From positions 392,234 to 456,233 of the forward strand of contig NZ_JAROCB010000005.1 of NCBI RefSeq assembly GCF_030433675.1: DNA of 64,000 bases, written 5' to 3'. Below are positions 53,433 through 61,358 of this stretch, piece after piece. This DNA comes from Leifsonia virtsii (GTDB lineage Bacteria > Actinomycetota > Actinomycetes > Actinomycetales > Microbacteriaceae). The first letter of the stretch is position 1. Each line of letters starts with the position of its first letter. The notes beneath the pieces were generated by a model. It saw only the letters and a list, made by a program, of their open reading frames with translations, had not been told where the DNA came from and did no database searches. Both the position numbers and the translations under genes were made by a program.

Positions 53433-54220
53433 CGACCGTGCTCCTGCCCACCGTCGCCTACGGGGATCCGGCCTCCCCGCCGCTGGTGTACCTGCGGGGG
53501 CTGCCGTCCGACCCGGGCCGGCTGCACGGCGCGGAGGCGATCGGTGAGCGGCTGATCCTGCGCGGACCGCTGCGCGGCCACCGCGTGCACGCCGTCGGGC
53601 GCCCGGCGCGGCTCGAGCGCGGAGCGGACATGGCGGAGATCGCCGGCCTGTACGCGGACGCCGTGCGCCGCCGCTTCGACGGCCCGGTCGCGCTGATGGG
53701 AGTGTCGACGGGCGCGAGCGTCGCGTTCCAGGTCGCCGTCGACCACCCGGAGGTGGTGGGCTCGCTGGTGATCGCGGCAGGCGCCGCGACGCTGGGCACG
53801 GAGGGTCGCGCGGTGCAGCGCCGCTATGCCGAGCTGCTCGGCGACCCCGCAGCGGCCGTGCCGGACTCACCGAAGCTCGACTCGCTGCTGCGTGCAGCGA
53901 TCCGCGTCACCCGGAGTCTCGAGGACCGGGAGGGCCTGCGCGCGCTGGTCGAGGCGGAGGACGGCTTCGACGTGCGCGACCGGTTGGGACGGGTGCGCGG
54001 CCCTGTGCTGGTGGTGTCGGGCGGACGCGACCGCTTCTACCCCCTCTCCGTCGTCGACGAGACGGTGCGCCGGCTCCCGCACGCCACGCACATCCTCTAC
54101 GCGAACCGCTCGCATGTGGGCACCGCACTGCACCCGCGGTTCGCGGACGACGTGGACCGCTTTCTGCGCCGGGCGGCCCCGACCGGCGCCGATTTGCGCA
54201 CGAGGCCCGCCGTCCCGTAA
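53429..54220 (+). CDS. Alpha/beta-fold hydrolase
   Basis: 263 residues. Nucleophile Ser93 in LMGVSTGASVAFQVA (G-x-S-x-G), Asp in GGRDRFYP (about 195) and His in NRSHVGTALHP (about 231) complete the triad. Oxyanion loop YLRGLPSDPGR replaces the usual HGxP. Co-translated with the two-component system, so it may be part of the same response. The promoter for the L10 operon lies inside its 3' end. Substrate unknown. Confidence 0.85.
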   Translation: MTTVLLPTVAYGDPASPPLVYLRGLPSDPGRLHGAEAIGERLILRGPLRGHRVHAVGRPARLERGADMAEIAGLYADAVRRRFDGPVALMGVSTGASVAFQVAVDHPEVVGSLVIAAGAATLGTEGRAVQRRYAELLGDPAAAVPDSPKLDSLLRAAIRVTRSLEDREGLRALVEAEDGFDVRDRLGRVRGPVLVVSGGRDRFYPLSVVDETVRRLPHATHILYANRSHVGTALHPRFADDVDRFLRRAAPTGADLRTRPAVP

Positions 54221-54223
54221 CCT
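54194..54223 (+). promoter_or_regulatory. Candidate promoter of rplJL
   Basis: TTGCGC (54194-54199), 18-base spacer, TAACCT (54218-54223). It overlaps the end of the hydrolase gene. Confidence 0.45.
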
Positions 54224-54431
54224 GTACGGAGCCAAAGACCGCTGGTCGTCGTGCATGCACGACCGAAGTTCCACTCAGGTGGAGGCCCGCGCAGGTGTGT
54301 GAAGCAAATTCCCGCGAGTTCTCGCGGTCGTCAGCTCCGTGCCCTGCGCCGGAGCTTTTTTCTTTGCCCGGCGGTCTCTGGTCGGCACACCGCTCCCGCG
54401 GTGTGCGACGAAGAAGATTGAGGAGTAGGCC
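54224..54431 (+). ncRNA. rplJ (L10) leader RNA with possible attenuator
   Basis: Long untranslated leader of the L10-L7/L12 operon, as found widely where the L10-(L7/L12)4 complex binds its own mRNA. Near its end AGCTCCG (54333-54339) pairs with CGGAGCT (54350-54356), followed by a run of six T (54356-54361) and TTTG, the form of an intrinsic terminator 70 bases before rplJ. This suggests transcription attenuation in addition to translational control. Confidence 0.7.
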
Positions 54432-54947
54432 ATGGCGAACAAGGAAGCCACGGTTGCCGAGCTCGAAGGACTGTTCGAGAGCTCGACCGCCGTTCTGCTG
54501 ACCGAGTACCGCGGTCTCACTGTTGCTCAGCTCAAGACGCTGCGCAAGTCCATCAGTGAGCACGCGACCTACGCCGTGGTGAAGAACACGCTGACCAAGA
54601 TCGCGGCCAACAAGGCAGGCATCTCGTCGTTCGACGACGAGCTCGCCGGTCCGTCCGCGATCGCCTTCGTGCACGGTGACCCTGTCGCCGTCGCGAAGTC
54701 GCTGCGTGACTTCGCCAAGGCAAACCCTCTGCTGGTGGTCAAGGGCGGTTACTTCGACGGTAACGCTCTGACCGCAGAAGAGGTAGGCAAGCTCGCCGAC
54801 CTCGAGTCCCGTGAGGTTCTGCTGGCCAAGCTGGCCGGCGCCTTCAAGGCCTCGCTGTTCGGAGCCGCATATCTGTTCAACGCACCGCTGTCGCAGGCCG
54901 TTCGCACGGTCGACGCGCTGCGTGAGAAGCAGGAGTCCGCTGCCTGA
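54432..54947 (+). CDS. rplJ: 50S ribosomal protein L10
   Basis: 171 residues, complete. [37 protein letters not shown] start, [12 protein letters not shown], and a C-terminal helix that holds L7/L12 dimers. Anchors the L7/L12 stalk to the ribosome near L11. RBS TGAGGAG. rplL follows after 53 bases. Confidence 0.98.
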   Translation: MANKEATVAELEGLFESSTAVLLTEYRGLTVAQLKTLRKSISEHATYAVVKNTLTKIAANKAGISSFDDELAGPSAIAFVHGDPVAVAKSLRDFAKANPLLVVKGGYFDGNALTAEEVGKLADLESREVLLAKLAGAFKASLFGAAYLFNAPLSQAVRTVDALREKQESAA

Positions 54948-55000
54948 TCCGTCCCGGATCCTGCCAGCGGTGAGTAACCACAGAAACTAAGGAGAGAACA

Positions 55001-55390
55001 ATGGCAAAGCTGTCGACTGACGAGCTGCTCGACGCGTTCAAGGAGCTCACGCTCATCGAGCTCAGCGAGTTCGTGAAGAAGTTCGAGGAGACCTTCGAGG
55101 TCACCGCCGCCGCCCCCGTCGCCGTGGCCGCCCCGGCCGCCGGTGGTGCGGGTGCCGCCGCCGAAGAGGTCGAGGAGAAGGACTCCTTCGACGTCGTCCT
55201 CGAGGCTGCCGGTGACAAGAAGATCCAGGTCATCAAGGAGGTGCGCGCCCTCACCAGCCTCGGCCTCGGTGAGGCGAAGGCCCTCGTCGATGGCGCGCCG
55301 AGCACCGTGCTCGAGGGCGCCAACAAGGAGACCGCCGACAAGGCGAAGGCCCAGCTCGAAGAGGCTGGCGCCACCGTCACCCTCAAGTAA
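55001..55390 (+). CDS. rplL: 50S ribosomal protein L7/L12
   Basis: 129 residues. N-terminal dimerisation helix ([29 protein letters not shown]), Ala/Gly/Val hinge (about 34-55), C-terminal factor-binding domain ([37 protein letters not shown]). Multimeric stalk protein that recruits translation factors. RBS AAGGAGAG. rpoB does not follow in this window, unlike in many bacteria. Confidence 0.98.
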   Translation: MAKLSTDELLDAFKELTLIELSEFVKKFEETFEVTAAAPVAVAAPAAGGAGAAAEEVEEKDSFDVVLEAAGDKKIQVIKEVRALTSLGLGEAKALVDGAPSTVLEGANKETADKAKAQLEEAGATVTLK

Positions 55391-55480
55391 TTCGCGCCCT
55401 GCGGGGCTCTTCTTACTGACAGGCTGACAGGCTAGTCGCTACGCGACGCGGACTCCTCCTATAGAGAGTGTCCGCGTTGC

Positions 55481-55516
55481 GGAGGGCGTCGCCCCCGCAA
55501 CGGGGCGACGCCCTCC
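55481..55516 (+). terminator. Terminator after rplL
   Basis: Perfect 15-bp stem GGAGGGCGTCGCCCC / GGGGCGACGCCCTCC with loop CGCAAC. A weaker hairpin (55444-55478 region, CGCGGAC/GTCCGCG) precedes it. Confidence 0.8.
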
Positions 55517-55625
55517 GTGCGTTTAACGACGCTCGGACGCGGATGCTCATCCATCCATCGCGTCCGATCGCGCCTGCCAGCGTGCATCGGTGTGCAAGGA
55601 CGCACAACCGGAAGAAGAACCCACC

Positions 55626-55769
55626 ATGAACACGAGTTCCTGGCGTACTTACGCCGCTCAGCTGCGCGACTTCGGTCACGCGCTGCTCCACGGGGAGCCC
55701 CGCGACAGCGGTTGCCACCCGCCGGATCTGTGCCGCAGGACACTGCTCTACGACAGGTACCTGCGGTAG
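55626..55769 (+). CDS. 47-residue hypothetical protein downstream of rplL
   Basis: 47 residues, Arg/Leu/His-rich, containing two Cys (SGCHPPDLC) and ending YDRYLR. Support: purine-rich GGAAGAAG upstream of the ATG, G/C-rich third positions, and a perfect 12-bp terminator 12 bases after the stop, so it is bounded as a transcription unit. A -10-like TATAGA at 55460-55465 could start it. No family recognised; a non-coding RNA with chance frame is the alternative. Confidence 0.45.
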   Translation: MNTSSWRTYAAQLRDFGHALLHGEPRDSGCHPPDLCRRTLLYDRYLR

Positions 55770-55781
55770 CGCCCCTTTGTG

Positions 55782-55811
55782 AAGCGCCCCCGGCTCCGGC
55801 CGGGGGCGCTT
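55782..55811 (+). terminator. Terminator after the 47-codon frame
   Basis: AAGCGCCCCCGG (55782-55793), loop CTCCGG, CCGGGGGCGCTT (55800-55811): perfect 12-bp stem with a short terminal TT and TCG. Confidence 0.85.
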
Positions 55812-55827
55812 CGTCGCTCCGGTGCCG

Positions 55828-55884
55828 CGATTCGTGCCGAATGGGCGGTATTCGTTACGAATAGCGTGCATTCGGCACGAATCG
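55828..55884. repeat. Array of three 13-bp palindromes at 20-bp spacing
   Basis: ATTCG-TGC-CGAAT (55830-55842), ATTCG-TTA-CGAAT (55850-55862) and ATTCG-GCA-CGAAT (55870-55882). The outer two are also reverse complements, giving 15-bp arms (55828-55842 / 55870-55884) of a large hairpin around the middle one. Lies between the terminator of the 47-codon frame and the 3' end of doxX-like gene. Confidence 0.85.
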
Positions 55885-55890
55885 CCCGGG

Positions 55891-56331
55891 TCAGGCGGCG
55901 AGCGGCACGCGTCCGCGCAGGAGGGCCGTGTGCAGCGACAGGCGACCGGGACCGGTCAGCGCGAGCGCGACGGCCGCGCACGCCAGCAGCAGCGGTAGCT
56001 CGAACCCGCCGTCGGCGGCGAAGAAACCGGCCGAGAGGTGGGCGGTGAACACTGCGCCCAGCATCGCGGCCGCGGCGAACAGGCCGGCGATGCGGGTGCT
56101 GACCCCCGCCACGATGAGCGCGCCGCCGAGCAGCTCGATGGTGGCGACTGCGGGCGCCACGATCTCGGCGGCGGGCACCCCCATCCCGGCGAAGGACTGC
56201 GTCACCCCGGGCAGTGTGTAGACGAACAGCTTCTGCAGGCCGTGGGCGATAAGAGTCCCTCCGACGGCGATGCGAAGAACGAGCAGACCGAGGTCACGGG
56301 TCGAGGGTCGGGATGCTGCACGCTGGCTCAT
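55891..56331 (-). CDS. DoxX-family membrane protein
   Basis: 146 residues, four helices. DLGLLVLRIAVGGTLIAHGLQKLF start is the DoxX signature, then FAGMGVPAAEIVAPAVATIELLGGALIVAG and TAHLSAGFF. Small quinone-related or thiol-redox membrane proteins of unknown exact role; in mycobacteria a DoxX member works with superoxide dismutase. Monocistronic here, divergent from a methyltransferase with 187 bases between. Palindrome array lies just past its stop. Confidence 0.9.
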   Translation of the reverse strand: MSQRAASRPSTRDLGLLVLRIAVGGTLIAHGLQKLFVYTLPGVTQSFAGMGVPAAEIVAPAVATIELLGGALIVAGVSTRIAGLFAAAAMLGAVFTAHLSAGFFAADGGFELPLLLACAAVALALTGPGRLSLHTALLRGRVPLAA

Positions 56332-56506
56332 GGGATCCTCCGATGTCGTGGTGGTGGTTTGCCGGTGCGGGATGCACCGTGCGGTCTACCCTCGCAACGT
56401 TCTCTGGCGCGCCGGTGGGCATGCTCCGGGAATCGCCGGGGAGCGGCGTGTCGGGTGAACCGAAGCGGCGCCCGTCTCGTGACACCTGCCGTCGGCGCCG
56501 GGGTCC

Positions 56507-56512
56507 TAGACT
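56507..56512 (+). promoter_or_regulatory. -10 box of a leaderless promoter (methyltransferase)
   Basis: TAGACT, six bases before the GTG at 56519. Confidence 0.6.
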
Positions 56513-56518
56513 CCGACG

Positions 56519-57166
56519 GTGAGCACGGAGCACCCGGATGTGACCGAGACCCGCACCGCCTACGACCTCGTCGCCGAGGACTACGCGGCGCTGCTGCGCG
56601 ACGAGCTCGCGCAGAGCGAGCACGACCGCGCGATGCTCGGCGTCTTCGCCGAGCAGGTGTCCCGCGCGGGCGGCGGTCTCGTCGGCGACCTCGGCTGCGG
56701 CCCCGGGCGCATCGCCGGGCATCTGGCTGGGCTCGGGCTGCACGTGGTCGGCGTGGACCTGTCGCCGCGGATGGTGGAGGTGGCGCGGCGCGAGCATCCC
56801 GCGCTGCGGTTCGAGGTCGCCTCCATGGCGGCGCTGCCGTTCGCAGACGCGGAGCTGGCGGGCGCACTGGCCTGGTACTCCGTCATCCACACCCCGGAGG
56901 AGCGGCAGCCGGAGCTGTACGCCGAATTCGCGCGGGTCGTGCGCCCCGGCGGCCCGCTGCTGCTCGCGTTCCAGGTGGGCGACGACATCGTGCACCTGAC
57001 CCACGCCTACGGGCACGACCTCGAGCTGCGCACCCGGAGGCAGAACGTGGACGCGGTCAAGACGCGGCTCGCCGAGGCCGGCTTCGCGCTGGTCGCCGAA
57101 CTCGTGACCCAGCCCGTGCCGCCGCAGAAGTCGCCGCAGGGGTACGTGCTCGCCCGCAGGCTCTGA
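56519..57166 (+). CDS. Class I SAM-dependent methyltransferase
   Basis: 215 residues. AdoMet motif I VGDLGCGPGRIAGHLAG, motif post-I GVDLSPRMVEVARRE, motif IV MAALPFADAELAGALAWYSVIHT, and GGPLLLAFQVGD. Methyltransferase 11/25 type acting on a small molecule; substrate unknown. Leaderless start. Followed by the MarR gene after 46 bases. Confidence 0.9.
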   Translation: MSTEHPDVTETRTAYDLVAEDYAALLRDELAQSEHDRAMLGVFAEQVSRAGGGLVGDLGCGPGRIAGHLAGLGLHVVGVDLSPRMVEVARREHPALRFEVASMAALPFADAELAGALAWYSVIHTPEERQPELYAEFARVVRPGGPLLLAFQVGDDIVHLTHAYGHDLELRTRRQNVDAVKTRLAEAGFALVAELVTQPVPPQKSPQGYVLARRL

Positions 57167-57176
57167 GACGGCGGGA

Positions 57177-57205
57177 TTGATAAACATAGGCAAGCTATAT
57201 ATAAT
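57177..57205 (+). promoter_or_regulatory. Promoter and operator of the MarR-MFS pair
   Basis: TTGATA (57177-57182), exact 17-base spacer, TATAAT (57200-57205), the best sigma-A promoter in the window. ATAG-GCAAG-CTAT inside the spacer (57187-57199 region) is a candidate MarR half-site pair. Start codon follows seven bases after the -10, so the transcript is nearly leaderless. Confidence 0.75.
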
Positions 57206-57212
57206 GGGAGCC

Positions 57213-57677
57213 ATGCCAGAGACTCCCGAACTCCGCCAGATCATCGGCGACCTCGTGGTCGCCGCGCACCGCCTCGCCCGCCTCGCCGCCCAGGTCACGG
57301 GCAGCACGGAGTCGCCCGCCACCTGGCGCACCCTCAGCGTGCTCCAGAGCAGCGGCCCGATGCGGCTCGGCGAGCTTGCCAGCCAGAGCCGGGTCTCGCA
57401 GCCGACCATGACCAAGCTCGTCCGCAACCTCGTCGACGCCGAATGGGTCAAGCGCATCGCAGATGCCGACGACGCCCGCGCCTGGCAGATCGCCGTCACG
57501 CCCAAGGGCGTCGAGGCGCTGCAGACCTGGCGCGACGAGCTCTCCGCCGCCCTCGTGCCGATGTTCTCCGACCTCAGCGAGGCCGAGGTCGCCGCCATGC
57601 GCACGACCGTCGAGATCATCGGGTCGCGCGTCGACCTCTCCGCGGCGGCCTCCGCCGCGCTCGCCGGCAGCCGCTGA
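57213..57677 (+). CDS. MarR-family transcriptional regulator
   Basis: 154 residues. Winged helix PMRLGELASQSRVSQPTMTKLVRNLVDAEWV with recognition helix; wing DADDARAWQIAVTPKG. Likely autoregulator of the MarR-MFS operon at the promoter just upstream. ATG at 57213 is chosen; ATG at 57204 sits inside the -10 box. Controls the drug-efflux-type carrier encoded 66 bases downstream. Confidence 0.92.
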   Translation: MPETPELRQIIGDLVVAAHRLARLAAQVTGSTESPATWRTLSVLQSSGPMRLGELASQSRVSQPTMTKLVRNLVDAEWVKRIADADDARAWQIAVTPKGVEALQTWRDELSAALVPMFSDLSEAEVAAMRTTVEIIGSRVDLSAAASAALAGSR

Positions 57678-57743
57678 TCGCGCGCCGACCCCCGCCACCC
57701 TCACACCTCACCGCCCAATCGTCCAAGGAGCCGACACCCCTCC

Positions 57744-58982
57744 ATGTCCCATGAACGCCCCACCAGCATCCTGAAGCAGCCGACCGCCGTCTGGGCCGTC
57801 GCCTTCGCGTCCGTCATCGCCTTCATGGGCATCGGGCTCGTAGACCCGATCCTGCCCGCCATCGCCAAGAGCCTCCAGGCGACGCCCACCCAGACGGAGA
57901 TGCTGTTCACCAGCTACCTCCTGATCACCGGCGCCGCCATGTTCTTCACGAGCTGGATCTCCAGCCGCATCGGCGCGAAGCGCACGCTGCTCATCGGCCT
58001 CGCCCTGATCGTGGTGTTCGCGCTCGCGGCCGGCCTCTCGCAGAACGTGGAGTCGATCATCGGCTTCCGCGCCGGCTGGGGCCTCGGCAACGCGCTGTTC
58101 ATCTCGACCGCACTCGCCACCATCGTCGGCGCCGCCTCCGGCGGGACCTCGTCGGCCATCATCCTGTACGAGGCGGCCCTCGGCCTCGGCATCGCGATCG
58201 GCCCGCTCCTCGGCGGGCTGCTCGGAAGCTGGAGCTGGCGCGGCCCGTTCTTCGGCACCGCGACGCTGATGGCGATCGGCTTCATCGCGATCGTCGCGCT
58301 GCTCAAGAAGAACCCGGAGAAGCCGACGCCGACGCGCCTGTCCGCGCCTTTCCGCGCGCTCGGCAAGCCCGCCCTCGGCTTCCTCGCCGCCGCCGCGCTG
58401 TTCTACAACATCGGCTTCTTCGTCCTGCTCGCCTACACGCCGTTCGCGCTCGTTCCGCTCGGCGTGGAGGACGCGATCACGCTGGGCCTCATCTTCTTCG
58501 GCTGGGGCGTCGCGCTGGCGGTCACCTCCGTCTGGGTCGCGCCGCTGCTCACCTCCCGTCTCCCGCGCACCCGGGTGCTGTGGCTGGTGATGCCGCTGCT
58601 CGCGCTCGACCTGCTCGCCGCGGGCCTCTTCGTGAACTCGCTGGTCGCTCTGATCGTCTGCGTCATCGTCGGCGGCCTGCTGCTCGGCATCCTGAACACC
58701 GTGCTGACGGAGTGCGTGATGGAGGCCACCGACCTCCCGCGCGCCGTGGCGTCGAGCGCCTACTCCGGCGTGCGCTTCCTCGGCGGGGCCATCGCCCCGC
58801 CGGCCGCCACCCTCCTCGCCGACACCGTGAGCCGCGCGATGCCGTTCTACGCGGGCTGCATCTCGGTGCTCATCGCGGCAGCGCTCATCGTCATCGGCCA
58901 CAAGCACCTCAAGCGCGTGGACGCCCCGACCGAGACAGCCCAGCAGGAGGCGGAGGTCCTGGCCCTCGCCGACGCCGACTGA
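57744..58982 (+). CDS. MFS efflux transporter (drug:H+ antiporter type)
   Basis: 412 residues, 12 helices. VIAFMGIGLVDPILPAIAKSLQATPTQTEMLFTSYLL start and SWISSRIGAKRTLLIGL (motif A variant) identify a DHA1-type transporter. MarR gene directly upstream supports efflux of a toxic compound. Spacing to the nearest RBS (AAGGAG) is long; the first ATG is used. Ends with an Ala/Glu-rich cytoplasmic tail. Substrate unknown. Confidence 0.92.
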   Translation: MSHERPTSILKQPTAVWAVAFASVIAFMGIGLVDPILPAIAKSLQATPTQTEMLFTSYLLITGAAMFFTSWISSRIGAKRTLLIGLALIVVFALAAGLSQNVESIIGFRAGWGLGNALFISTALATIVGAASGGTSSAIILYEAALGLGIAIGPLLGGLLGSWSWRGPFFGTATLMAIGFIAIVALLKKNPEKPTPTRLSAPFRALGKPALGFLAAAALFYNIGFFVLLAYTPFALVPLGVEDAITLGLIFFGWGVALAVTSVWVAPLLTSRLPRTRVLWLVMPLLALDLLAAGLFVNSLVALIVCVIVGGLLLGILNTVLTECVMEATDLPRAVASSAYSGVRFLGGAIAPPAATLLADTVSRAMPFYAGCISVLIAAALIVIGHKHLKRVDAPTETAQQEAEVLALADAD

Positions 58983-59016
58983 CGGGTCACGACCGGGGAG
59001 AACGATCCCAGTACGC

Positions 59017-59051
59017 GAAGAGCCGCCCTGTCCTAGTCAGGGCGGCTCTTC
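59017..59051 (+). terminator. Terminator after the MFS gene
   Basis: Perfect 14-bp stem GAAGAGCCGCCCTG / CAGGGCGGCTCTTC with loop TCCTAGT, between convergent MFS and LacI genes. Confidence 0.88.
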
Positions 59052-59175
59052 CCGTCATGTGGGCCCCGATAGCCCGACGGACGATCCCATCGGCCGGTCG
59101 CGCCTACCCGAAAGGCACGGGCGGCCGGATGATCGCGACACCCATTCTTTCAGACAATGGGAACGTCTCCGCGCA

Positions 59176-60183
59176 TCAGCGTGGCGGAGCCGTCGAGGAC
59201 CGCACCACCAGACTGACCGGCGAGCTCACCGAGCTGACCCTCGGCTCCGCCCCGCCGAGCTCGTCGAGCAGGATGCGCGCGGCCGTCGCGCCCTGCTCGA
59301 ACGGGTCCTGCGCCATCGTCGTCAGGCCGAATCCGGCCGCGTAGTCGTGGTCGTCGATGCCGATGACCGACAGATCCTCCGGTACGCGCAGCCCGTGGTC
59401 GCCTGCCGCGAGGATGGCGCCGAACGCCATCTCGTCCGAGCCGGCGAAGACCGCCGTGGGACGCGGGCCGGGGCGGTCGAGCAGGCGGTTCATCGCCGCA
59501 CGGCTCTCCGGCAGCGAGAACCCGCCGGGGATCACCCACTCGGGGCGGACGACGATGCCGGCGTCCCGCATCGCGTCGTTGAAGCCGTGCAACCGGCCGA
59601 TCGGCACCTGGCTGTTGAGGCCCTCCTCGTCCTCGCCGCCGAGGTGCGCGATGTCCGTGTGCCCCAGGGAGATCAGGTGCGAGGTCGCGGTGTACGCGGT
59701 CGAGGTCTCGTCGATGCCGACGCTGCGCAGGCCCTTCACCGGGCCGCCCACGACGATCGTCGGGTGGCCGAGGGTGGCCAGCTGCTCGCGCTCGGCGGGC
59801 GTGAAGTCGAGGCACAGGGCCAGGAGCGCATCCGTGCGCTTGCGCAGGATGCTGCGGTGGAACACGCGCTCCCTGTCGCCCCGGTGGCCGCCCAGGTTGA
59901 ACAGGATCATGTCGTAGCTCGCGCCGCGGAGCTCCGCATCCACCCCCTCCAGCACCTGGGTGTAGAACCAGCGGCTCACCGACGGGACGACGACACCCAT
60001 CGCGAGGGTGCGCCCGCTCGCGAGGCCGGACGCGCTCGACGAGGCGACGTAGCCGAGCTCGTCGGCCGCGCGCCGCACGGCCGCCCGCGTCTTGTCGGAG
60101 ACGTTCGGGAGGCCGCGCAGCGCCCGGGAGACGGTGGCCGTCGAGACGCCGGTCGCGCGCGCGACCTCCTCGATACCCGCCAT
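59176..60183 (-). CDS. LacI-family transcriptional regulator
   Basis: 335 residues. N-terminal helix-turn-helix (IEEVARATGVSTATVSRALRG), hinge helix with LASGRT, then periplasmic-binding-like effector domain (MGVVVPSVSRWFYTQVLEG; VFAGSDEMAFGAILAA). Probably represses the carbohydrate importer encoded upstream of it on the same strand, through the LacI-type operator at 63836-63868. Effector sugar unknown. Last gene of the five-gene group. Confidence 0.93.
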   Translation of the reverse strand: MAGIEEVARATGVSTATVSRALRGLPNVSDKTRAAVRRAADELGYVASSSASGLASGRTLAMGVVVPSVSRWFYTQVLEGVDAELRGASYDMILFNLGGHRGDRERVFHRSILRKRTDALLALCLDFTPAEREQLATLGHPTIVVGGPVKGLRSVGIDETSTAYTATSHLISLGHTDIAHLGGEDEEGLNSQVPIGRLHGFNDAMRDAGIVVRPEWVIPGGFSLPESRAAMNRLLDRPGPRPTAVFAGSDEMAFGAILAAGDHGLRVPEDLSVIGIDDHDYAAGFGLTTMAQDPFEQGATAARILLDELGGAEPRVSSVSSPVSLVVRSSTAPPR

Positions 60184-60196
60184 CGGACCGGTCCGT

Positions 60197-60436
60197 TCAG
60201 GAGTCCTGGTGCTCGAGCCGCGCCTCCTCGGCCTCCTGCCGCCGCGCGATGATGCGACGGCGCAGCTGCAGGAGGCCGATGAAGGCGAGCACGAGCACCA
60301 GCAGGGTGAGCGCCCACCCGAGCGCCGGCTCGCCGGTCAGCTCGCAGAAGACGGTGATGCCGAGGAAGGCGACCGCGAAGAAGCCGACGAAGCCGAGGCC
60401 GACGTCGACCACTTCACGGGAATCACGCCAGCGCAT
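60197..60436 (-). CDS. Small membrane protein within the importer operon
   Basis: 79 residues, two hydrophobic helices (about 12-32 and 38-57), charged tail with RRR and many E. Lies between the second permease gene (four bases away) and the LacI gene (13 bases away). Actinobacterial sugar-importer operons often carry such a small protein. No family recognised; possible transporter-associated peptide. Confidence 0.7.
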   Translation of the reverse strand: MRWRDSREVVDVGLGFVGFFAVAFLGITVFCELTGEPALGWALTLLVLVLAFIGLLQLRRRIIARRQEAEEARLEHQDS

Positions 60437-60440
60437 CCGA

Positions 60441-61358
60441 TCAGCCCTTCACGCCGCCGGCCGTGAGACCCGCCACGATGCGGCGCTGGAAGATCAGCAC
60501 CAGGATGATCAGCGGGACGACGACGATGGTTCCGGCGGCCATGATCGCGGTGTAGGGCTCCTGGTGCGGCTGGGTGCCGGTGAAGGAGGCGATGGCCACC
60601 GTGACCGGCTGCGTCCGGTCGCTGGAGAGCTGGCTGGAGATCAGGAACTCGTTCCACGAGGAGATGAACGCCAGGATCGCGGTCGTGAACACCGCGGGCG
60701 CCGCCAGCGGCAGGATCACCTTCCGGAACGCCTGCGCCTGGGTGCAGCCGTCGATCCGGGCCGCCTCCTCCAGGTCCCACGGCATCTCGCGGAAGAACGA
60801 GGTGAGCGTGTAGACCGTCAGCGGCAGGGCGAACGAGATCTCCGGGATGATCAGCGCCTGGTAGGTGCCCATCCACCCGATGTTCGTGAACAGCTGGAAC
60901 AGCGGGGTGATGAGCGCGACGCCCGGGAACATCGAGGCCGCCAGGATCACGCCGAGCACGACGCCCTTGAACTTGAAGTCCAGCCGGGCGAGCGCGTAGG
61001 AGGCGAAGATGCCGACGATCAGCGAGATGACCGTGACGCAGACGCCGATGAACAGGGAGTTCAGCAGCGCGCCCGGCAGGTTGTTGCCGAGCTGGGTGGA
61101 GAGGGCGGTGGCGTAGTTGTCCCAGGTGAAGTGGGTGAACCACGGGGTGTTGTCGAAGGTGTACCCGACATCGCGGAACGAGGTGACGACCATCCAGTAG
61201 AACGGCAGCAGACACCACAGCACGATCACGATCGCCTGGATGCCGGTGCGCGCGCTCTGGTTGCGGCGGCGCCGAACGGCGGTGCGCCGCTTCGTCGTGG
61301 TGCGGGGGAGGCTCTCAGCCTCGGTCGTGGCCGCGGCGGGCCCGGCGACGGCGGTCAT
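60441..61358 (-). CDS. Carbohydrate ABC transporter permease, MalG type
   Basis: 305 residues, six helices. N-terminal Arg-rich segment, LPFYWMVVTSF and the EAA loop LEEAARIDGCTQAQAFRKVILPL (E-A-A-x3-G-x9-I-x-L-P). Pairs with the MalF-type permease, overlapping it by four bases (ATGA). Imports a sugar delivered by the lipoprotein of the same operon. No ATPase gene in the operon, so a shared MsiK-type ATPase elsewhere is expected. Confidence 0.94.
   Translation of the reverse strand: MTAVAGPAAATTEAESLPRTTTKRRTAVRRRRNQSARTGIQAIVIVLWCLLPFYWMVVTSFRDVGYTFDNTPWFTHFTWDNYATALSTQLGNNLPGALLNSLFIGVCVTVISLIVGIFASYALARLDFKFKGVVLGVILAASMFPGVALITPLFQLFTNIGWMGTYQALIIPEISFALPLTVYTLTSFFREMPWDLEEAARIDGCTQAQAFRKVILPLAAPAVFTTAILAFISSWNEFLISSQLSSDRTQPVTVAIASFTGTQPHQEPYTAIMAAGTIVVVPLIILVLIFQRRIVAGLTAGGVKG

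Noticed and set aside
27114..54220. Interval taken as a genomic island or prophage
   Set aside because: No integrase, tRNA-borne attachment repeats, transposase or phage structural genes; base composition looks uniform by eye.
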